Made by a program: the position numbers and the translations under genes. 64,000 bases of DNA from Yinghuangia soli (lineage in GTDB: Bacteria > Actinomycetota > Actinomycetes > Streptomycetales > Streptomycetaceae): NCBI RefSeq assembly GCF_021502675.1, contig NZ_JAKFHA010000022.1, positions 1 through 64,000 on the forward strand, written 5' to 3'. Position 1 is the first letter of the stretch, and every line of letters starts with the position of its first letter. Below are positions 20,231-29,795 of this stretch, piece after piece. The notes under the pieces were generated by a model that saw only the letters and a program-made list of their open reading frames with translations, was not told where the DNA came from and did no database searches.

Positions 20231-20236
20231 ACGGTA
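20231..20236 (-). promoter_or_regulatory. -10 box of probable leaderless promoter (csd-tusA)
   Basis: TACCGT on the minus strand, then six bases (CCCCTT) and the ATG at 20224. The palindrome at 20251-20280 covers the -35 position. Confidence 0.5.
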
Positions 20237-20250
20237 GTCCGCCTCTGACG

Positions 20251-20280
20251 GATCGCGTGAACCGGCTTGTTCACTCGATC
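20251..20280. promoter_or_regulatory. palindrome between csd-tusA and ctaC
   Basis: GTGAAC and GTTCAC flank CGGCTT, with outer arms GATCG and CGATC (one mismatch inside). No gene ends here, so a terminator role is unlikely. It lies over the -35 region of the minus-strand gene and about 180 bp upstream of ctaC; a repressor or activator site is plausible. Confidence 0.5.
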
Positions 20281-20456
20281 GGACGGCGCGTCACATTCCT
20301 CTTTTCCGCCACACCGGACCTCGGCGCGCGACCCGAATACCGCTCCAGTAGGGTTGCCCCGCAGAAACATCCAAACCTGCCCGTGCGACGGACGACCGGG
20401 GGACGAAGTTCCCGGGGAGACCGGCCTCATGGGCGAGACATTCGGGAAGGCGCTAC

Positions 20457-21350
20457 GTGAGTCCCTACGGCTCCGACCGCTCGCCGCGGCGCTGGATGCG
20501 GCGCAGGGTGCCGCAGCTGCTGGCTCTGGGCCTCGTCACTGTGACCGCCACCGGCTGCTCCGTCGACTCCAAGGATCTGCCCAGACTCGGACTGCCGAAC
20601 CCGGCGACCGAGCAGGGCCACAGGGTTCTCTCACTCTGGCAGGGCTCTTGGATCGCAGCCCTCATCGTCGGCGTAGTGGTGTGGGGGCTCATCCTGTGGA
20701 GCATCGTGTTCCACCGGCGCAGCCGCACGAAGCAGGAGATCCCGCCGCAGACCCGGTACAACCTCCCCCTGGAGGTCCTGTACACGGTGATCCCCGGCAT
20801 CATCATCGCGGTCTTCTTCTACTTCACCGCTCGTGACGAGACCGAGCTGCAGAAGACGACCAAGCCGGGCACCGAGGCGTACGCCTCGGTGAACGTCATC
20901 GAGGTCGTCGGCTTCCAGTGGAGCTGGGCGTTCAACTACAAGGAAGGTCCGGCGAACAAGACCGGTGCGGTCTACGACGTCGGAACTCCGGGCGAACGTC
21001 CCACGCTCTACCTGCCCCAGGGGCAGAAGGTGCAGTTCGAACTGAACTCGCCGGACGTGATCCACTCGTTCTACGTGCCGTCGTTCCTCTACAAGTTGGA
21101 CGTCATCCCCGGCAAGACGAACAAGTTCGAGATCACGCCCGAGGTCCTGGGCACCTACGACGGCAAGTGCGCGGAACTGTGCGGTGCCGACCACTCCCGC
21201 ATGCTCTTCTACGTGAAGATCGTCACCCCCGAGGAGTACCAGGCGCGCCTCGCCGCGCTGAAGGCCAAGGGGAACGACGGCGCTATCCGCAGCCAGATCA
21301 ACATGCCGGCCACTCCTGAGAACGCCGAGCACGCGGGAAGTGAAAAGTGA
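20457..21350 (+). CDS. ctaC: cytochrome c oxidase subunit II
   Basis: CuA-bearing subunit (297 aa) of the aa3 oxidase, receiving electrons from cytochrome cc. It has a lipoprotein signal ending ATGC (C34), two membrane helices (about 63-85 and 106-123) and the CuA motif [12 protein letters not shown] (C238, C242, H246, M249) with H203 in [11 protein letters not shown] 20457 follows GGAAGG at six bases. TAGGGT near 20348 may be the promoter. The stop overlaps the ctaD GTG by four bases. Confidence 0.97.
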   Translation: MSPYGSDRSPRRWMRRRVPQLLALGLVTVTATGCSVDSKDLPRLGLPNPATEQGHRVLSLWQGSWIAALIVGVVVWGLILWSIVFHRRSRTKQEIPPQTRYNLPLEVLYTVIPGIIIAVFFYFTARDETELQKTTKPGTEAYASVNVIEVVGFQWSWAFNYKEGPANKTGAVYDVGTPGERPTLYLPQGQKVQFELNSPDVIHSFYVPSFLYKLDVIPGKTNKFEITPEVLGTYDGKCAELCGADHSRMLFYVKIVTPEEYQARLAALKAKGNDGAIRSQINMPATPENAEHAGSEK

Positions 21351-23056
21351 CCATCCTCAACGAGCCACAGAGCGTGGCGGTGGGCGCGGCGGGGGTGCGT
21401 CGCAAGTCCCCCGGCAACGCGGTGGTCAAGTGGATGACGACCACTGACCACAAGACCATCGGCAGCCTGTACCTCATCACCTCGTTCGTCTTCTTCTGCA
21501 TCGGCGGCGTCCTGGCGCTCGTCATGCGCGCCGAGCTGGCCCGCCCGGGCACGCAGGTGATGTCGAACGAGCAGTTCAACCAGGCGTTCACGATGCACGG
21601 CACGATCATGCTGCTGATGTTCGCGACGCCGCTGTTCGCCGGTTTCACGAACTGGATCATGCCGCTGCAGATCGGCGCGCCCGACGTGGCGTTCCCGCGG
21701 CTGAACATGTTCGCGTACTGGCTCTACCTGTTCGGCTCGATCATCGCGGTGGCCGGCTTCCTCACCCCGCAGGGTGCGGCGGACTTCGGCTGGTTCGCGT
21801 ACGCCCCGCTGTCGGACTCGGTCCGCTCGCCGGGCATCGGCGCCGACATGTGGATCATGGGCCTGGCGATGTCCGGCTTCGGCACCATCCTCGGTGCGGT
21901 CAACTTCATCACGACGATCATCGCGATGCGGGCGCCCGGTCTGACGATGTTCCGGATGTCGATCTTCTGCTGGAACGTCCTGCTGACCTCGATCCTGGTC
22001 CTCATGGCGTTCCCGGTCCTGGCCGCCGCGCTCTTCGCGCTGGAGGCGGACCGCAAGTTCGGTACCCACATCTTCGATCCGGCCAACGGCGGACCGATCC
22101 TGTGGCAGCACCTCTTCTGGTTCTTCGGACACCCAGAGGTGTACATCATCGCGCTGCCGTTCTTCGGCATCGTCTCCGAGGTCATCCCGGTCTTCGCCCG
22201 CAAGCCGATGTTCGGCTACAAGGGCCTGATCGGCGCGACCATCGCGATCGCGGGTCTGTCCGTCACGGTGTGGGCGCACCACATGTTCGTGACCGGCTCG
22301 GTCCTGCTGCCGTTCTTCTCCTTCATGACGTTCCTCATCGCGGTGCCCACCGGGGTGAAGTTCTTCAACTGGATCGGCACGATGTGGCGCGGCTCGCTGT
22401 CCTTCGAGACACCGATGCTGTGGACCATCGGCTTCCTGGTGACCTTCGTCTTCGGTGGTCTCACCGGCGTCATCCTGGCCTCGCCGCCGCTGGACTTCGC
22501 GGTGTCCGACACGTACTTCGTCGTCGCGCACTTCCACTACGTGGTCTTCGGCACCGTCGTGTTCGCGATGTTCGCCGGCTTCCACTTCTGGTGGCCGAAG
22601 TTCACCGGCAAGATGCTGGACGAGCGGCTCGGCAAGATCACCTTCTGGACGCTGTTCATCGGCTTCCACACCACGTTCCTGGTGCAGCACTGGCTGGGCG
22701 CGGAGGGCATGCCGCGGCGCTACGCGGACTACATGGAATCGGACGGCTACACGTCCCTGAACATGGTGTCGACCATCGGGTCGTTCCTGCTCGGCCTGTC
22801 GATCCTGCCGTTCCTCTACAACGTGTGGAAGACGCACAAGTACGGCAAGAAGATCACCGTGGACGACCCGTGGGGCTACGGCCGTTCGCTCGAATGGGCG
22901 ACGTCCTGCCCGCCGCCGCGGCACAACTTCACGTCGATGCCGCGCATCCGTTCGGAATCGCCGGCCTTCGACCTCCACCACCCGGAGATCGCCGCCCTGG
23001 ACTACCTGGGCGACGACAGGCAGGCCGTCTCGGCGAGCAAGGACGGTGAGCGGTGA
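21347..23056 (+). CDS. ctaD: cytochrome c oxidase subunit I
   Basis: Catalytic subunit (569 aa) of the aa3-type terminal oxidase, with about twelve membrane helices, heme a and the heme a3-CuB site. WFFGHPEVY carries the CuB histidine and cross-linked tyrosine, and HHMFVTG and the VVAHFHYV segment give the other CuB/heme ligands. The start (GTG) overlaps ctaC and the end overlaps ctaF, each through GTGA, which keeps subunit synthesis coupled. Confidence 0.98.
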   Translation: MTILNEPQSVAVGAAGVRRKSPGNAVVKWMTTTDHKTIGSLYLITSFVFFCIGGVLALVMRAELARPGTQVMSNEQFNQAFTMHGTIMLLMFATPLFAGFTNWIMPLQIGAPDVAFPRLNMFAYWLYLFGSIIAVAGFLTPQGAADFGWFAYAPLSDSVRSPGIGADMWIMGLAMSGFGTILGAVNFITTIIAMRAPGLTMFRMSIFCWNVLLTSILVLMAFPVLAAALFALEADRKFGTHIFDPANGGPILWQHLFWFFGHPEVYIIALPFFGIVSEVIPVFARKPMFGYKGLIGATIAIAGLSVTVWAHHMFVTGSVLLPFFSFMTFLIAVPTGVKFFNWIGTMWRGSLSFETPMLWTIGFLVTFVFGGLTGVILASPPLDFAVSDTYFVVAHFHYVVFGTVVFAMFAGFHFWWPKFTGKMLDERLGKITFWTLFIGFHTTFLVQHWLGAEGMPRRYADYMESDGYTSLNMVSTIGSFLLGLSILPFLYNVWKTHKYGKKITVDDPWGYGRSLEWATSCPPPRHNFTSMPRIRSESPAFDLHHPEIAALDYLGDDRQAVSASKDGER

Positions 23057-23451
23057 AGTTCACCGGTGCGCTGATGACGCTGGTGGCGATCTTCCTGCTG
23101 CCCGTCACGATCATCTACTGGGTGCTCTCCGAGGACCCGACCGGAACGACGGCCCTGGCCCTGGCCTTCGGCCTGTCGATCATGATCGGCTACTACCTCT
23201 GGTTCACCGCGCGGCGCAGCGATCTGCTCCCGCAGGACAACGAGGTCGGCGACGTCGCGGACGACGCGGGCGACCTGGGCTTCTTCAGCCCGCACAGCTG
23301 GGCTCCGCTCATGCTGGCGTCGGGTACGTCGCTCATGTTCCTCGGTGTCATCTTCGGGTGGTGGCTCTGCTACTTCGCCGCCCCGATCGTCGGTATCGGC
23401 GTGTTCGCGTGGGTCTTCGAGTACTACCGCGGAGAGAACGCCAACCAGTGA
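23053..23451 (+). CDS. ctaF: cytochrome c oxidase subunit 4 (actinobacterial type)
   Basis: A 132-residue membrane protein with four predicted helices ([75 protein letters not shown]). It is the small subunit specific to actinobacterial aa3 oxidase. The GTG start overlaps the ctaD stop. A hairpin follows the stop. Confidence 0.93.
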   Translation: MKFTGALMTLVAIFLLPVTIIYWVLSEDPTGTTALALAFGLSIMIGYYLWFTARRSDLLPQDNEVGDVADDAGDLGFFSPHSWAPLMLASGTSLMFLGVIFGWWLCYFAAPIVGIGVFAWVFEYYRGENANQ

Positions 23452-23476
23452 TCGCTTGAACAAGCGGTACAGCGAG

Positions 23477-23502
23477 GCCGGTCACCCGTCTGGGTGGCCG
23501 GC
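23477..23502 (+). terminator. terminator of ctaCDF
   Basis: GCCGGTCACCC and GGGTGGCCGGC pair (one G-T) around GTCT, 25 bases after the ctaF stop. There is no strong T run, as is common in this G+C range. Confidence 0.7.
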
Positions 23503-23674
23503 TTCGTGCATTCGGGTCATTGTTGGACCAATCGGGTCGAGACCCGCTCCGGAGCCGGGAGTTGTCACTGTTGTGTGACTGTCTCCAGGACCGGGAACCC
23601 CGCGCGCTGAGGGGGCGTCACACACAGCGCATACGGTTCGCAGCAGGACTGCGCAAGCATGAGGGAGGGATCGC

Positions 23675-24973
23675 GTGCCCCGTATATCTGGGACATCGCG
23701 CATGGGGGCCGCCAGGCTGGCCGCAGGACTGCTCGTCGTACCTTTGGTACTTCTGACGGGATGTTCTTCGTCGGGCGGCAAGGAGACCCCGAAGGGGACC
23801 GGCGGCGCGTCCGCCGACCAGGCGGGCGGCGGGGGCGGCAAGAACAAGGTGCCGGCGGCGCCCGCGGGCCTCGTCATCAGCCCGGCCGACGGTGCCAAGT
23901 CGGTCGAGACCGACGGCGCGCTCACCGTCACCGCGACCGGCGGCAAGGTCCTGTCGGTGCAGGTCGCGGACCCCAAGGGCAAGGCCGTCGAGGGCAACAC
24001 GTCGACGGACGGCGCCAAGTGGACGCCCAAGGCGCCGCTGGCCAACAACACCAAGTACACGGTCGCCGCGAAGGCGGCCAACGCGGACGGCGCCGAGGTC
24101 ACCGCGAACAGCAGCTTCACCACCATTGCGGCCGGGAAGACCTTCGAGTACTCCTACAAGCCGGACTCCGACGACGGCGACAAGCTGGGCGTCGGCGCGA
24201 TCATCTCGCTGAAGTTCAACAAGTCGGTCAAGGACAAGGCCGCGGTCGAGCGCAACCTCAGCGTGGTCGCCGAGCCGGCCGTCGAGGGCTCCTGGAGCTG
24301 GCTCACCGACCTGGACGGCAGCGACCGCATCGACTACCGGCCCAAGGAGTACTGGAAGCCGGGCACCAAGGTGACCTGGGCGGCCAACCTGGCCGGCGCC
24401 AAGGCGGCGGACGGCACGTACGGCACGCAGAACCGCGGCGGCACCTTCACGATCGACGACTCGATCGTGGCGACCGCGGACCTCAAGTCCAAGCAGATGA
24501 CGGTCAAGAAGAACGGCGAGGTCGTCCACACGCTGCCGATCTCCGCGGGCGGGCCGCAGTTCCCGACCTGGACCGGCACGATGGTCGTGATGGACAAGGT
24601 CGACGGCATCGACATGAACTCCGAGACCGTGGGCCTGGGCAACGCGTACGCGGTGGACAACGTCCGGTTCGCCGTGCACCTCTCCGCCTCCGGCACCTAC
24701 GCGCACGCCGCGCCGTGGAACGAGGGCAAGTTCGGCCGGCAGAACGACAGCCACGGCTGCATCGGCATGAGCACCGCGAACGCCAAGATCTTCTACGACA
24801 TGGTCGGCGCCGGCGACGTCGTCGAGGTGATCAACGGCACCGAGAAGAAGATCAAGGCCGGCAACGGCTTCGGCGGCTGGAGCCTGGACTGGGACACCTG
24901 GGTGAAGGGCAGCGCCCTGACCGCCCCTGCAGGGGGTACTCCCGGCGTGTCCGCCACTCCTGCCGCTCAATAG
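23675..24973 (+). CDS. L,D-transpeptidase lipoprotein (YkuD) with Ig-like domains
   Basis: A 432-residue cell-wall cross-linking enzyme. It has a lipoprotein signal ending LLTGC (C30), then a Gly/Lys-rich spacer, two Ig-like domains (about 60-150 and 150-255) and a C-terminal YkuD domain with the catalytic SHGCIGMS motif (Cys 362). It would form 3-3 cross-links in peptidoglycan outside the membrane. The GTG start has a long purine site (GAGGGAGGGA) upstream. A paralogue follows directly, from tandem duplication. Confidence 0.95.
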   Translation: MPRISGTSRMGAARLAAGLLVVPLVLLTGCSSSGGKETPKGTGGASADQAGGGGGKNKVPAAPAGLVISPADGAKSVETDGALTVTATGGKVLSVQVADPKGKAVEGNTSTDGAKWTPKAPLANNTKYTVAAKAANADGAEVTANSSFTTIAAGKTFEYSYKPDSDDGDKLGVGAIISLKFNKSVKDKAAVERNLSVVAEPAVEGSWSWLTDLDGSDRIDYRPKEYWKPGTKVTWAANLAGAKAADGTYGTQNRGGTFTIDDSIVATADLKSKQMTVKKNGEVVHTLPISAGGPQFPTWTGTMVVMDKVDGIDMNSETVGLGNAYAVDNVRFAVHLSASGTYAHAAPWNEGKFGRQNDSHGCIGMSTANAKIFYDMVGAGDVVEVINGTEKKIKAGNGFGGWSLDWDTWVKGSALTAPAGGTPGVSATPAAQ

Positions 24974-25017
24974 TGTGATATTTCGTCCCTAATGGGTGCA
25001 TAGCCGATCGTTTCTGA

Positions 25018-25061
25018 CCGCATCAGGTGACACTTGATCAGACAGTGCTCACCTGATGCGG
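25018..25061 (+). promoter_or_regulatory. large stem-loop touching the ribosome site of the second L,D-transpeptidase
   Basis: CCGCATCAGGTGA (25018-25030) pairs perfectly with TCACCTGATGCGG (25049-25061). Inside the loop CACT and AGTG extend the hairpin. The 3' arm ends in the first G of the GGAGG ribosome site. It could terminate the upstream gene, bind a regulator as DNA, or gate translation of the second gene. Confidence 0.6.
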
Positions 25062-25071
25062 GAGGTTCCGG

Positions 25072-26316
25072 GTGCGCGTCATCACGGATTCCATCGGCCG
25101 CCCCCGGCGACTGCTCCGCCCGGCTGCCGCGACCGCCCTGGTCCTGGCGCTGGGCGGTTGCCAGTTCTTCGGCAGCGAGGCCGCCAAGCCGGCCCCCAAG
25201 CCGACGGTCAGCACCGCCCGCTTCACCATGACCCCGCTCGACGGCAGCGCCACCGTGGCGCCGGAGAGCGTGGTCACGGTGGGCTCCGGCGGCGGCGTGC
25301 TCTCCGCGGTCACCCTGGCCGCCGCGGACGGCACGGCGGTCCCCGGCAAGCTCAGCCCCGGCGGCGCCTCCTGGCACAGCTCGGGGCCGCTCAAGTACGG
25401 CACCAAGTACACCGTGCAGGCCACCGCGGTCGACGGCCACGGGCTCACCGCCACCGGCACCTCGTCCTTCACCACGGCCACCCCGGAGACGCTCGTCAGC
25501 GTCGCCAAGGTGATCCCCGAGAAGGGCGCCACGGTCGGCGTCGGGATGCCGGTCAGCGTCGAGTTCGACCAGAAGATCGAGGACCCCGCGGTCCGCGCCG
25601 CGGTCGAGAAGCGCCTCGTCGTCGCCACCTCCACCCCCGTCGAGGGCGCGTGGTCCTGGATCGATGCCAAGACCGTCCGCTTCCGCCCCAAGACGTTCTG
25701 GCCCGCCGACACCAAGGTGTCCGTCTCCGGCGACCTCTACGCGCTGCCCATGGGCAAGGGCGTGTACGGCGGTTCCGGCACCGCCACGGACTTCACGGTC
25801 GGCTCCGCGGTCGTGGCCACCGTCGACTCCGCGGCCCACCAGATGACCGTCACCCGCAACGGCGAGGTCCTCAAGACCGTGCCGGTCACCACCGGCAAGC
25901 CCGGCTTCACCACGCGGGCCGGCACCAAGGTAATCCTCGGCAAAGAGGAGCACGTCCTGATGGACGGCACCACCGTGGGCATCTCGGAAGGCAGTTCCGA
26001 GTCGTACCGGCTCGACGTCTACTGGGCCGCCCGGGTCACCTGGAGCGGCGAGTACCTGCACGCCGCACCCTGGTCGGTCGGCTCCCAGGGCCGCGCCAAC
26101 GTCAGCCACGGCTGCGTGGGCATGAGCACCGACAACGCCCGCTGGTTCTTCGGCGTGGTCGGCGTCGGCGACGTGGTCAACGTCGTCAACACCGGCAGCA
26201 GCAAGAGCATGGAGCGCATCGGCAACGGCTACGGCGAGTGGAACGTGCCGTGGGAGGAATGGCTCCAGGGCAGCGCGTCCGGAGCGGTCACCACCGGGGC
26301 ACCCGCGGCCGGCTGA
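25072..26316 (+). CDS. L,D-transpeptidase lipoprotein, second copy
   Basis: A 414-residue paralogue of the upstream gene: lipoprotein signal ending ALGGC (C30), Ig-like region (about 45-230) and YkuD domain with SHGCVGMS (Cys 348). The C-terminal YGEWNVPWEEW matches FGGWSLDWDTW of the first copy. The GTG start follows GGAGG at six bases, next to the stem-loop at 25018-25061. The two enzymes likely share the 3-3 cross-linking job but may be expressed differently. Confidence 0.95.
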   Translation: MRVITDSIGRPRRLLRPAAATALVLALGGCQFFGSEAAKPAPKPTVSTARFTMTPLDGSATVAPESVVTVGSGGGVLSAVTLAAADGTAVPGKLSPGGASWHSSGPLKYGTKYTVQATAVDGHGLTATGTSSFTTATPETLVSVAKVIPEKGATVGVGMPVSVEFDQKIEDPAVRAAVEKRLVVATSTPVEGAWSWIDAKTVRFRPKTFWPADTKVSVSGDLYALPMGKGVYGGSGTATDFTVGSAVVATVDSAAHQMTVTRNGEVLKTVPVTTGKPGFTTRAGTKVILGKEEHVLMDGTTVGISEGSSESYRLDVYWAARVTWSGEYLHAAPWSVGSQGRANVSHGCVGMSTDNARWFFGVVGVGDVVNVVNTGSSKSMERIGNGYGEWNVPWEEWLQGSASGAVTTGAPAAG

Positions 26317-26330
26317 GCGGCGGTCCGGCA

Positions 26331-26370
26331 CGCGGCAAGCCCCTGCGCGGGTGCGCAGGGGCTTGCCGCG
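26331..26370. terminator. perfect 18-bp hairpin, bidirectional
   Basis: CGCGGCAAGCCCCTGCGC pairs with GCGCAGGGGCTTGCCGCG around GGGT. It lies between the convergent L,D-transpeptidase and putative sigma-partner genes. Confidence 0.85.
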
Positions 26371-26395
26371 GGCCGGCGGCGCCGAGGAGGCGGGA

Positions 26396-27331
26396 TCAGC
26401 CGGCCGCTCGGGAGATCGCGGTCGCCAGCACCTCAGGGGTCACCGCTGCGTCGCCCGGGGAGTTGCCGATGACGTGCAGAAGCACCACGGTGCGCCCGCT
26501 GCGGCCGAATCCCTGGTAGCCCCGGTAGCTGTCGTCGCCGTGGTTCCACTGCCACAGCTGGGCGTCTTCCGTCGCGGAGATGCGGGTGCTCACCGAGCCC
26601 GGCTGCGCCGTGGCGCAGTTGGCCAGGCCGGCCGCGAACTCTGCGACCACGCGGGCGGCTTCCGCCTCGCTGGGGGCCTGGAACGTCGTCTCGATCAGGG
26701 CGGGCATGAAGTCCCCCGGCCCGGCTTTCGACTCGTAGCGCGTGACCTCGGTGACGGTGTCGGGGGCAAGGCCGAGGTTGGCGATCGGATCCGCCAGCGG
26801 CGGCTGGGTGAGTGCGGGGGTGCAGTAGCCGCCGGGCTGCGCGTCCTTGACGGGACCGGTCCAGGTGCCCCGGTCGCCGTCCGGCAGGTGCCAGCTGCGG
26901 CCCGGCAGTCCGGGCAGGTCCGTGAGGGCCAGTGCCTTGGCGGACAGCGGTCCGTCCGTGCCGCCCCGCTGATAGCTGCAGGGGAACCTGCTGCCCGCCG
27001 CGGGCTGCCCCTTGGTGGACAGCGGCGGGATCGAACCGCCGGGGCCGGGCTGGGCCGTGCCGGGCCCTCCGGTCATCCGGGCGAATCCCGGCGGGCACGA
27101 GGCGGGCGAATCCGCCGCCGCCCGGTCGGCTTTGCCGTCGTCCGCGCCGAACACCGCGGTGCTCGCGACGACGGCGCCGAGCACGGCCAGCGCCGCGGCC
27201 CCGGCGGCGGCCCGCTGCCGCATCCGGTGCCGGGTGCCGCGCGTGCGGGTCTTCTCCGCGGGGGCGAGCACCACCAGCGGCTGCACGTCCTCGACCAGCG
27301 CGCGCAGGCGCCGGTCCAGATCCTCGGTCAT
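26396..27331 (-). CDS. single-pass membrane protein, probable partner of the adjacent sigma factor
   Basis: A 311-residue protein: about 40 cytosolic residues (starting TEDLDRRLRALVEDV), one membrane helix (about 41-62) and a large extracytoplasmic domain with several cysteines (CPPGF, PCSYQ, GYCTPAL, ANCATA). The ATG at 27331 follows GGAG at eight bases; an ATG at 27349 is weaker. It starts 34 bp after the SigE-type sigma gene stop on the same strand. The topology fits an anti-sigma or sensor, but the zinc-binding HxxxCxxC of classical anti-sigma factors is absent, so this role is inferred only from context. Confidence 0.75.
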   Translation of the reverse strand: MTEDLDRRLRALVEDVQPLVVLAPAEKTRTRGTRHRMRQRAAAGAAALAVLGAVVASTAVFGADDGKADRAAADSPASCPPGFARMTGGPGTAQPGPGGSIPPLSTKGQPAAGSRFPCSYQRGGTDGPLSAKALALTDLPGLPGRSWHLPDGDRGTWTGPVKDAQPGGYCTPALTQPPLADPIANLGLAPDTVTEVTRYESKAGPGDFMPALIETTFQAPSEAEAARVVAEFAAGLANCATAQPGSVSTRISATEDAQLWQWNHGDDSYRGYQGFGRSGRTVVLLHVIGNSPGDAAVTPEVLATAISRAAG

Positions 27332-27365
27332 GTTCGTGTCTCCTGCCATGGTCGGACGACGGTCG

Positions 27366-28055
27366 TCAGCGGGCGGCACGGCGACCGCCCGGCTCGGGCT
27401 CGGGCTCCGGCGCCTCGCCCAGGTCCCGGGCGAGCGCCTGGCGGGCCCGGTACAGCCGGGTCCGCACCGCTCCCTCCGAGCAGCCGACTTCGCGGGCCAC
27501 GGCCTCGGCGGGCAGGTCGTAGAGGTGGAAGAGCACCACCACGCGCCGCTGGTCCTTCGGCAGCTTCTGCAGTGCCGCCACCATCGCCACGTGGTCCGGT
27601 CCCAGCTCCGCGGCCGCCGCGGGGGAGCCGTGCCGCGCGTGCGCCCGGAGGCGGTTGCGGGCCTTGCGCCACGAACTGACCGCCAGGCGCTGCGCCACGA
27701 CCCGCACCCAGGCCGCCGGGTCGCCGCCGGCCTGGATCCGCGCCCAGCGCGCCCAGGCCCGGGCGTACGCCTCCTGGACGGCGTCCTCGGCGTCCGCCAG
27801 GTTCCCGGTGAGCGCGTACACCGCACCGGTCATCCGGCGCGCCGTGGCGGCGTAGAAGGCGTCGAACTCGGCCCGCGCCGCCCCTCCGCCCGGCTGCAAC
27901 GCCCCGGCCCCGCCGCCGGCCGCGGACTCCTCCGGTGGACCGCCGGGGTCGTCGGCGACGGCCACGTCCCCGCCTCTCGTGTGCTCGCGCTGCATCGCTT
28001 CCCCGTCTCCGTCGGCGTCTGCTGTCGTCATGAGCACGCGGGGCCGCCCGGGCAT
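27366..28055 (-). CDS. SigE-family ECF sigma factor
   Basis: A 229-residue extracytoplasmic-function sigma factor. Region 2 (FDAFYAATARRMTGAVYALTG and AEDAVQEAYARAWARW, about residues 63-105) and region 4 (LPKDQRRVVVLFHLYD, then REVGCSEGAVRTRLYRARQAL, about 165-215) are clear. A 60-residue Gly/Pro/Glu-rich N-terminal extension precedes region 2. AAGGGGG six bases before the ATG supports this start over internal methionines. It forms an operon with the membrane protein downstream. Confidence 0.92.
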   Translation of the reverse strand: MPGRPRVLMTTADADGDGEAMQREHTRGGDVAVADDPGGPPEESAAGGGAGALQPGGGAARAEFDAFYAATARRMTGAVYALTGNLADAEDAVQEAYARAWARWARIQAGGDPAAWVRVVAQRLAVSSWRKARNRLRAHARHGSPAAAAELGPDHVAMVAALQKLPKDQRRVVVLFHLYDLPAEAVAREVGCSEGAVRTRLYRARQALARDLGEAPEPEPEPGGRRAAR

Positions 28056-28090
28056 GTCACGCCCCCTTGGGCAGTGTCCGGAAAACGCGG

Positions 28091-28120
28091 AGGGCCCCGC
28101 CGGAAATCCGGCGGGGCCCT
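28091..28120. terminator. perfect 14-bp hairpin after qcrB
   Basis: AGGGCCCCGCCGGA and TCCGGCGGGGCCCT pair around AA, 40 bases past the qcrB stop on the minus strand. It ends the ctaE-qcrCAB transcript. Confidence 0.85.
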
Positions 28121-28160
28121 CTGTTGCTGATGTGGCGTCAGCGAGGTGGTTCAGCGGCGA

Positions 28161-29795
28161 TCAGTGGTGGCCGTGGCCGCTCGTGATCTCCTTGTATTCC
28201 TCTGCGGTCGGCTTCTCGACCTTCTCGTCGAAGTACCAGCGCGACAGGCGCACGCGGAGCTTCTCGCCCGGCTTGAGCTTGCGGGCGACGCCGTTCTCGT
28301 CGACGGCGGGCGGCAGAGCGGCCGGGGTGGGCTGCTCGTGCGAGGTCAGGAAGTGCAGGCGCTCGGCGTCGAGGGGCTCGTGCACCTCGATGAACTCGCC
28401 GTGCGGCAGCTTCTTGATGATGCCGGTCTCGCGGCCGTGCAGGACCTTGTCCTTGTCGCGGCGCTGCAGGGCCATCGCGATCCGGCGGGCGACCACGAAG
28501 GCCAGTACCGGAGCCACGAAGAACAGGACCCGCATCGTCCACGTGATCGAGTTGATCGACAAGTGGAAGTGGGTGGCGATGATGTCGTTGCCACCGCCGA
28601 TCCACAGGACCAGGTACATCGCGATCCACGCGGCACCGAGGCCGGTACGCACCGGCACGTTGCGCGGCCGGTCCAGCAGGTGGTGCTCACGCTTGTCGCC
28701 GGTGACCCAGGCCTCGAGCCAGGGGTAGGCGGCGATGAAGGTGAACATCACGCCGGGCACCACGAGGGACGGGATCAGCACGTTCCAGCTGATCGTGTGG
28801 CCCCACAGGTTGGTCTCCCAGTTCGGCATGATGCGCAGGGAGCCTTCGAGGAAGCCGATGTACCAGTCGGGCTGCGAGCCCGCGGTGATCTGCCCCGGGT
28901 GGTAGGGGCCGTACGACCAGATCGGGTTGATCTGGACCAGGCCGCCCAGCGCCGCGGTGATGCCGAAGACGATGAAGAAGAAGCCGCCCGCCTTCGCGGT
29001 GTAGACCGGCAGCAGGGGCAGGCCGACCACGTTCTTCTCGGTGCGTCCGGCACCCGGGAACTGCGTGTGCTTGTGGTAGAAGACCAGGATCAGGTGGACG
29101 GTCAGCAGGCCGACCATGATCGCGGGCACCAGCAGCACGTGGATGGTGAACAGGCGCGGCACGATGTCCGTACCCGGGAACTCCCCGCCGAACAGGAAGA
29201 ACTGCAGGTAGGTGCCGACCAGCGGAATCGCGAGGACCACGCCTTCCGCGATGCGCAGACCCGTACCGGAGAGCAGGTCGTCCGGGAGCGAGTAGCCGGT
29301 GAAGCCGTTCACCATCGCCAGCACCAGCAGGAGGAACCCGAACAGCCAGTTCATCTCGCGGGGCTTGCGGAATGCACCGGTGAAGAAGATCCGGAACATG
29401 TGCACGAACAGCGACGACACGAAGATCAGCGCCGCCCAGTGGTGGATCTGACGGATCGCCAGACCACCGCGGATGTCGAAGCTGATGTCCAGCGTCGACG
29501 CGTACGCCTCGGACATGTGGATGCCCTGCAGCGGCACGTACGAGCCGTCGTAGACGACCTCGGTCATGCTCGGCTTGAAGAACAGCGTCAGCCAGACGCC
29601 GGTCAGCAGGATGATGATGAAGCTGTACAGCGCCACTTCACCGAGCATGAAGGACCAGTGGTCCGGGAAGACCTTGCGGAGGTTCTTCTTCGCGGCGCCG
29701 TAGATGCCCAGGCGCTCGTCGAAGTAGTCCGCGGTCTTGGTGGCGGCGTTGTCCGGGATCGGACCCGTCGCCTTGTTGGAGTGCGCGTTCGACAT
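28161..29795 (-). CDS. qcrB: cytochrome bc1 complex cytochrome b subunit
   Basis: Diheme membrane subunit (544 aa) that oxidises menaquinol. Heme-binding histidines occur in RQIHHWAALIFVSSLFVHMFR and in TIHVLLVPAIMVGLLTVHLI; the Qo-site region (PIWSYGPYHP variant) follows. About nine helices are visible, with a long charged C-terminal tail as in actinobacterial QcrB. The start (ATG) overlaps the qcrA stop by one base. QcrB is the last gene of the operon. Confidence 0.97.
   Translation of the reverse strand: MSNAHSNKATGPIPDNAATKTADYFDERLGIYGAAKKNLRKVFPDHWSFMLGEVALYSFIIILLTGVWLTLFFKPSMTEVVYDGSYVPLQGIHMSEAYASTLDISFDIRGGLAIRQIHHWAALIFVSSLFVHMFRIFFTGAFRKPREMNWLFGFLLLVLAMVNGFTGYSLPDDLLSGTGLRIAEGVVLAIPLVGTYLQFFLFGGEFPGTDIVPRLFTIHVLLVPAIMVGLLTVHLILVFYHKHTQFPGAGRTEKNVVGLPLLPVYTAKAGGFFFIVFGITAALGGLVQINPIWSYGPYHPGQITAGSQPDWYIGFLEGSLRIMPNWETNLWGHTISWNVLIPSLVVPGVMFTFIAAYPWLEAWVTGDKREHHLLDRPRNVPVRTGLGAAWIAMYLVLWIGGGNDIIATHFHLSINSITWTMRVLFFVAPVLAFVVARRIAMALQRRDKDKVLHGRETGIIKKLPHGEFIEVHEPLDAERLHFLTSHEQPTPAALPPAVDENGVARKLKPGEKLRVRLSRWYFDEKVEKPTAEEYKEITSGHGHH

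Noticed and set aside
21209-22981. Minus-strand frame of 590 codons opposite ctaD
   Set aside because: ctaD is certain from its motifs; the antisense product is Arg/Glu/Asp-rich low complexity.
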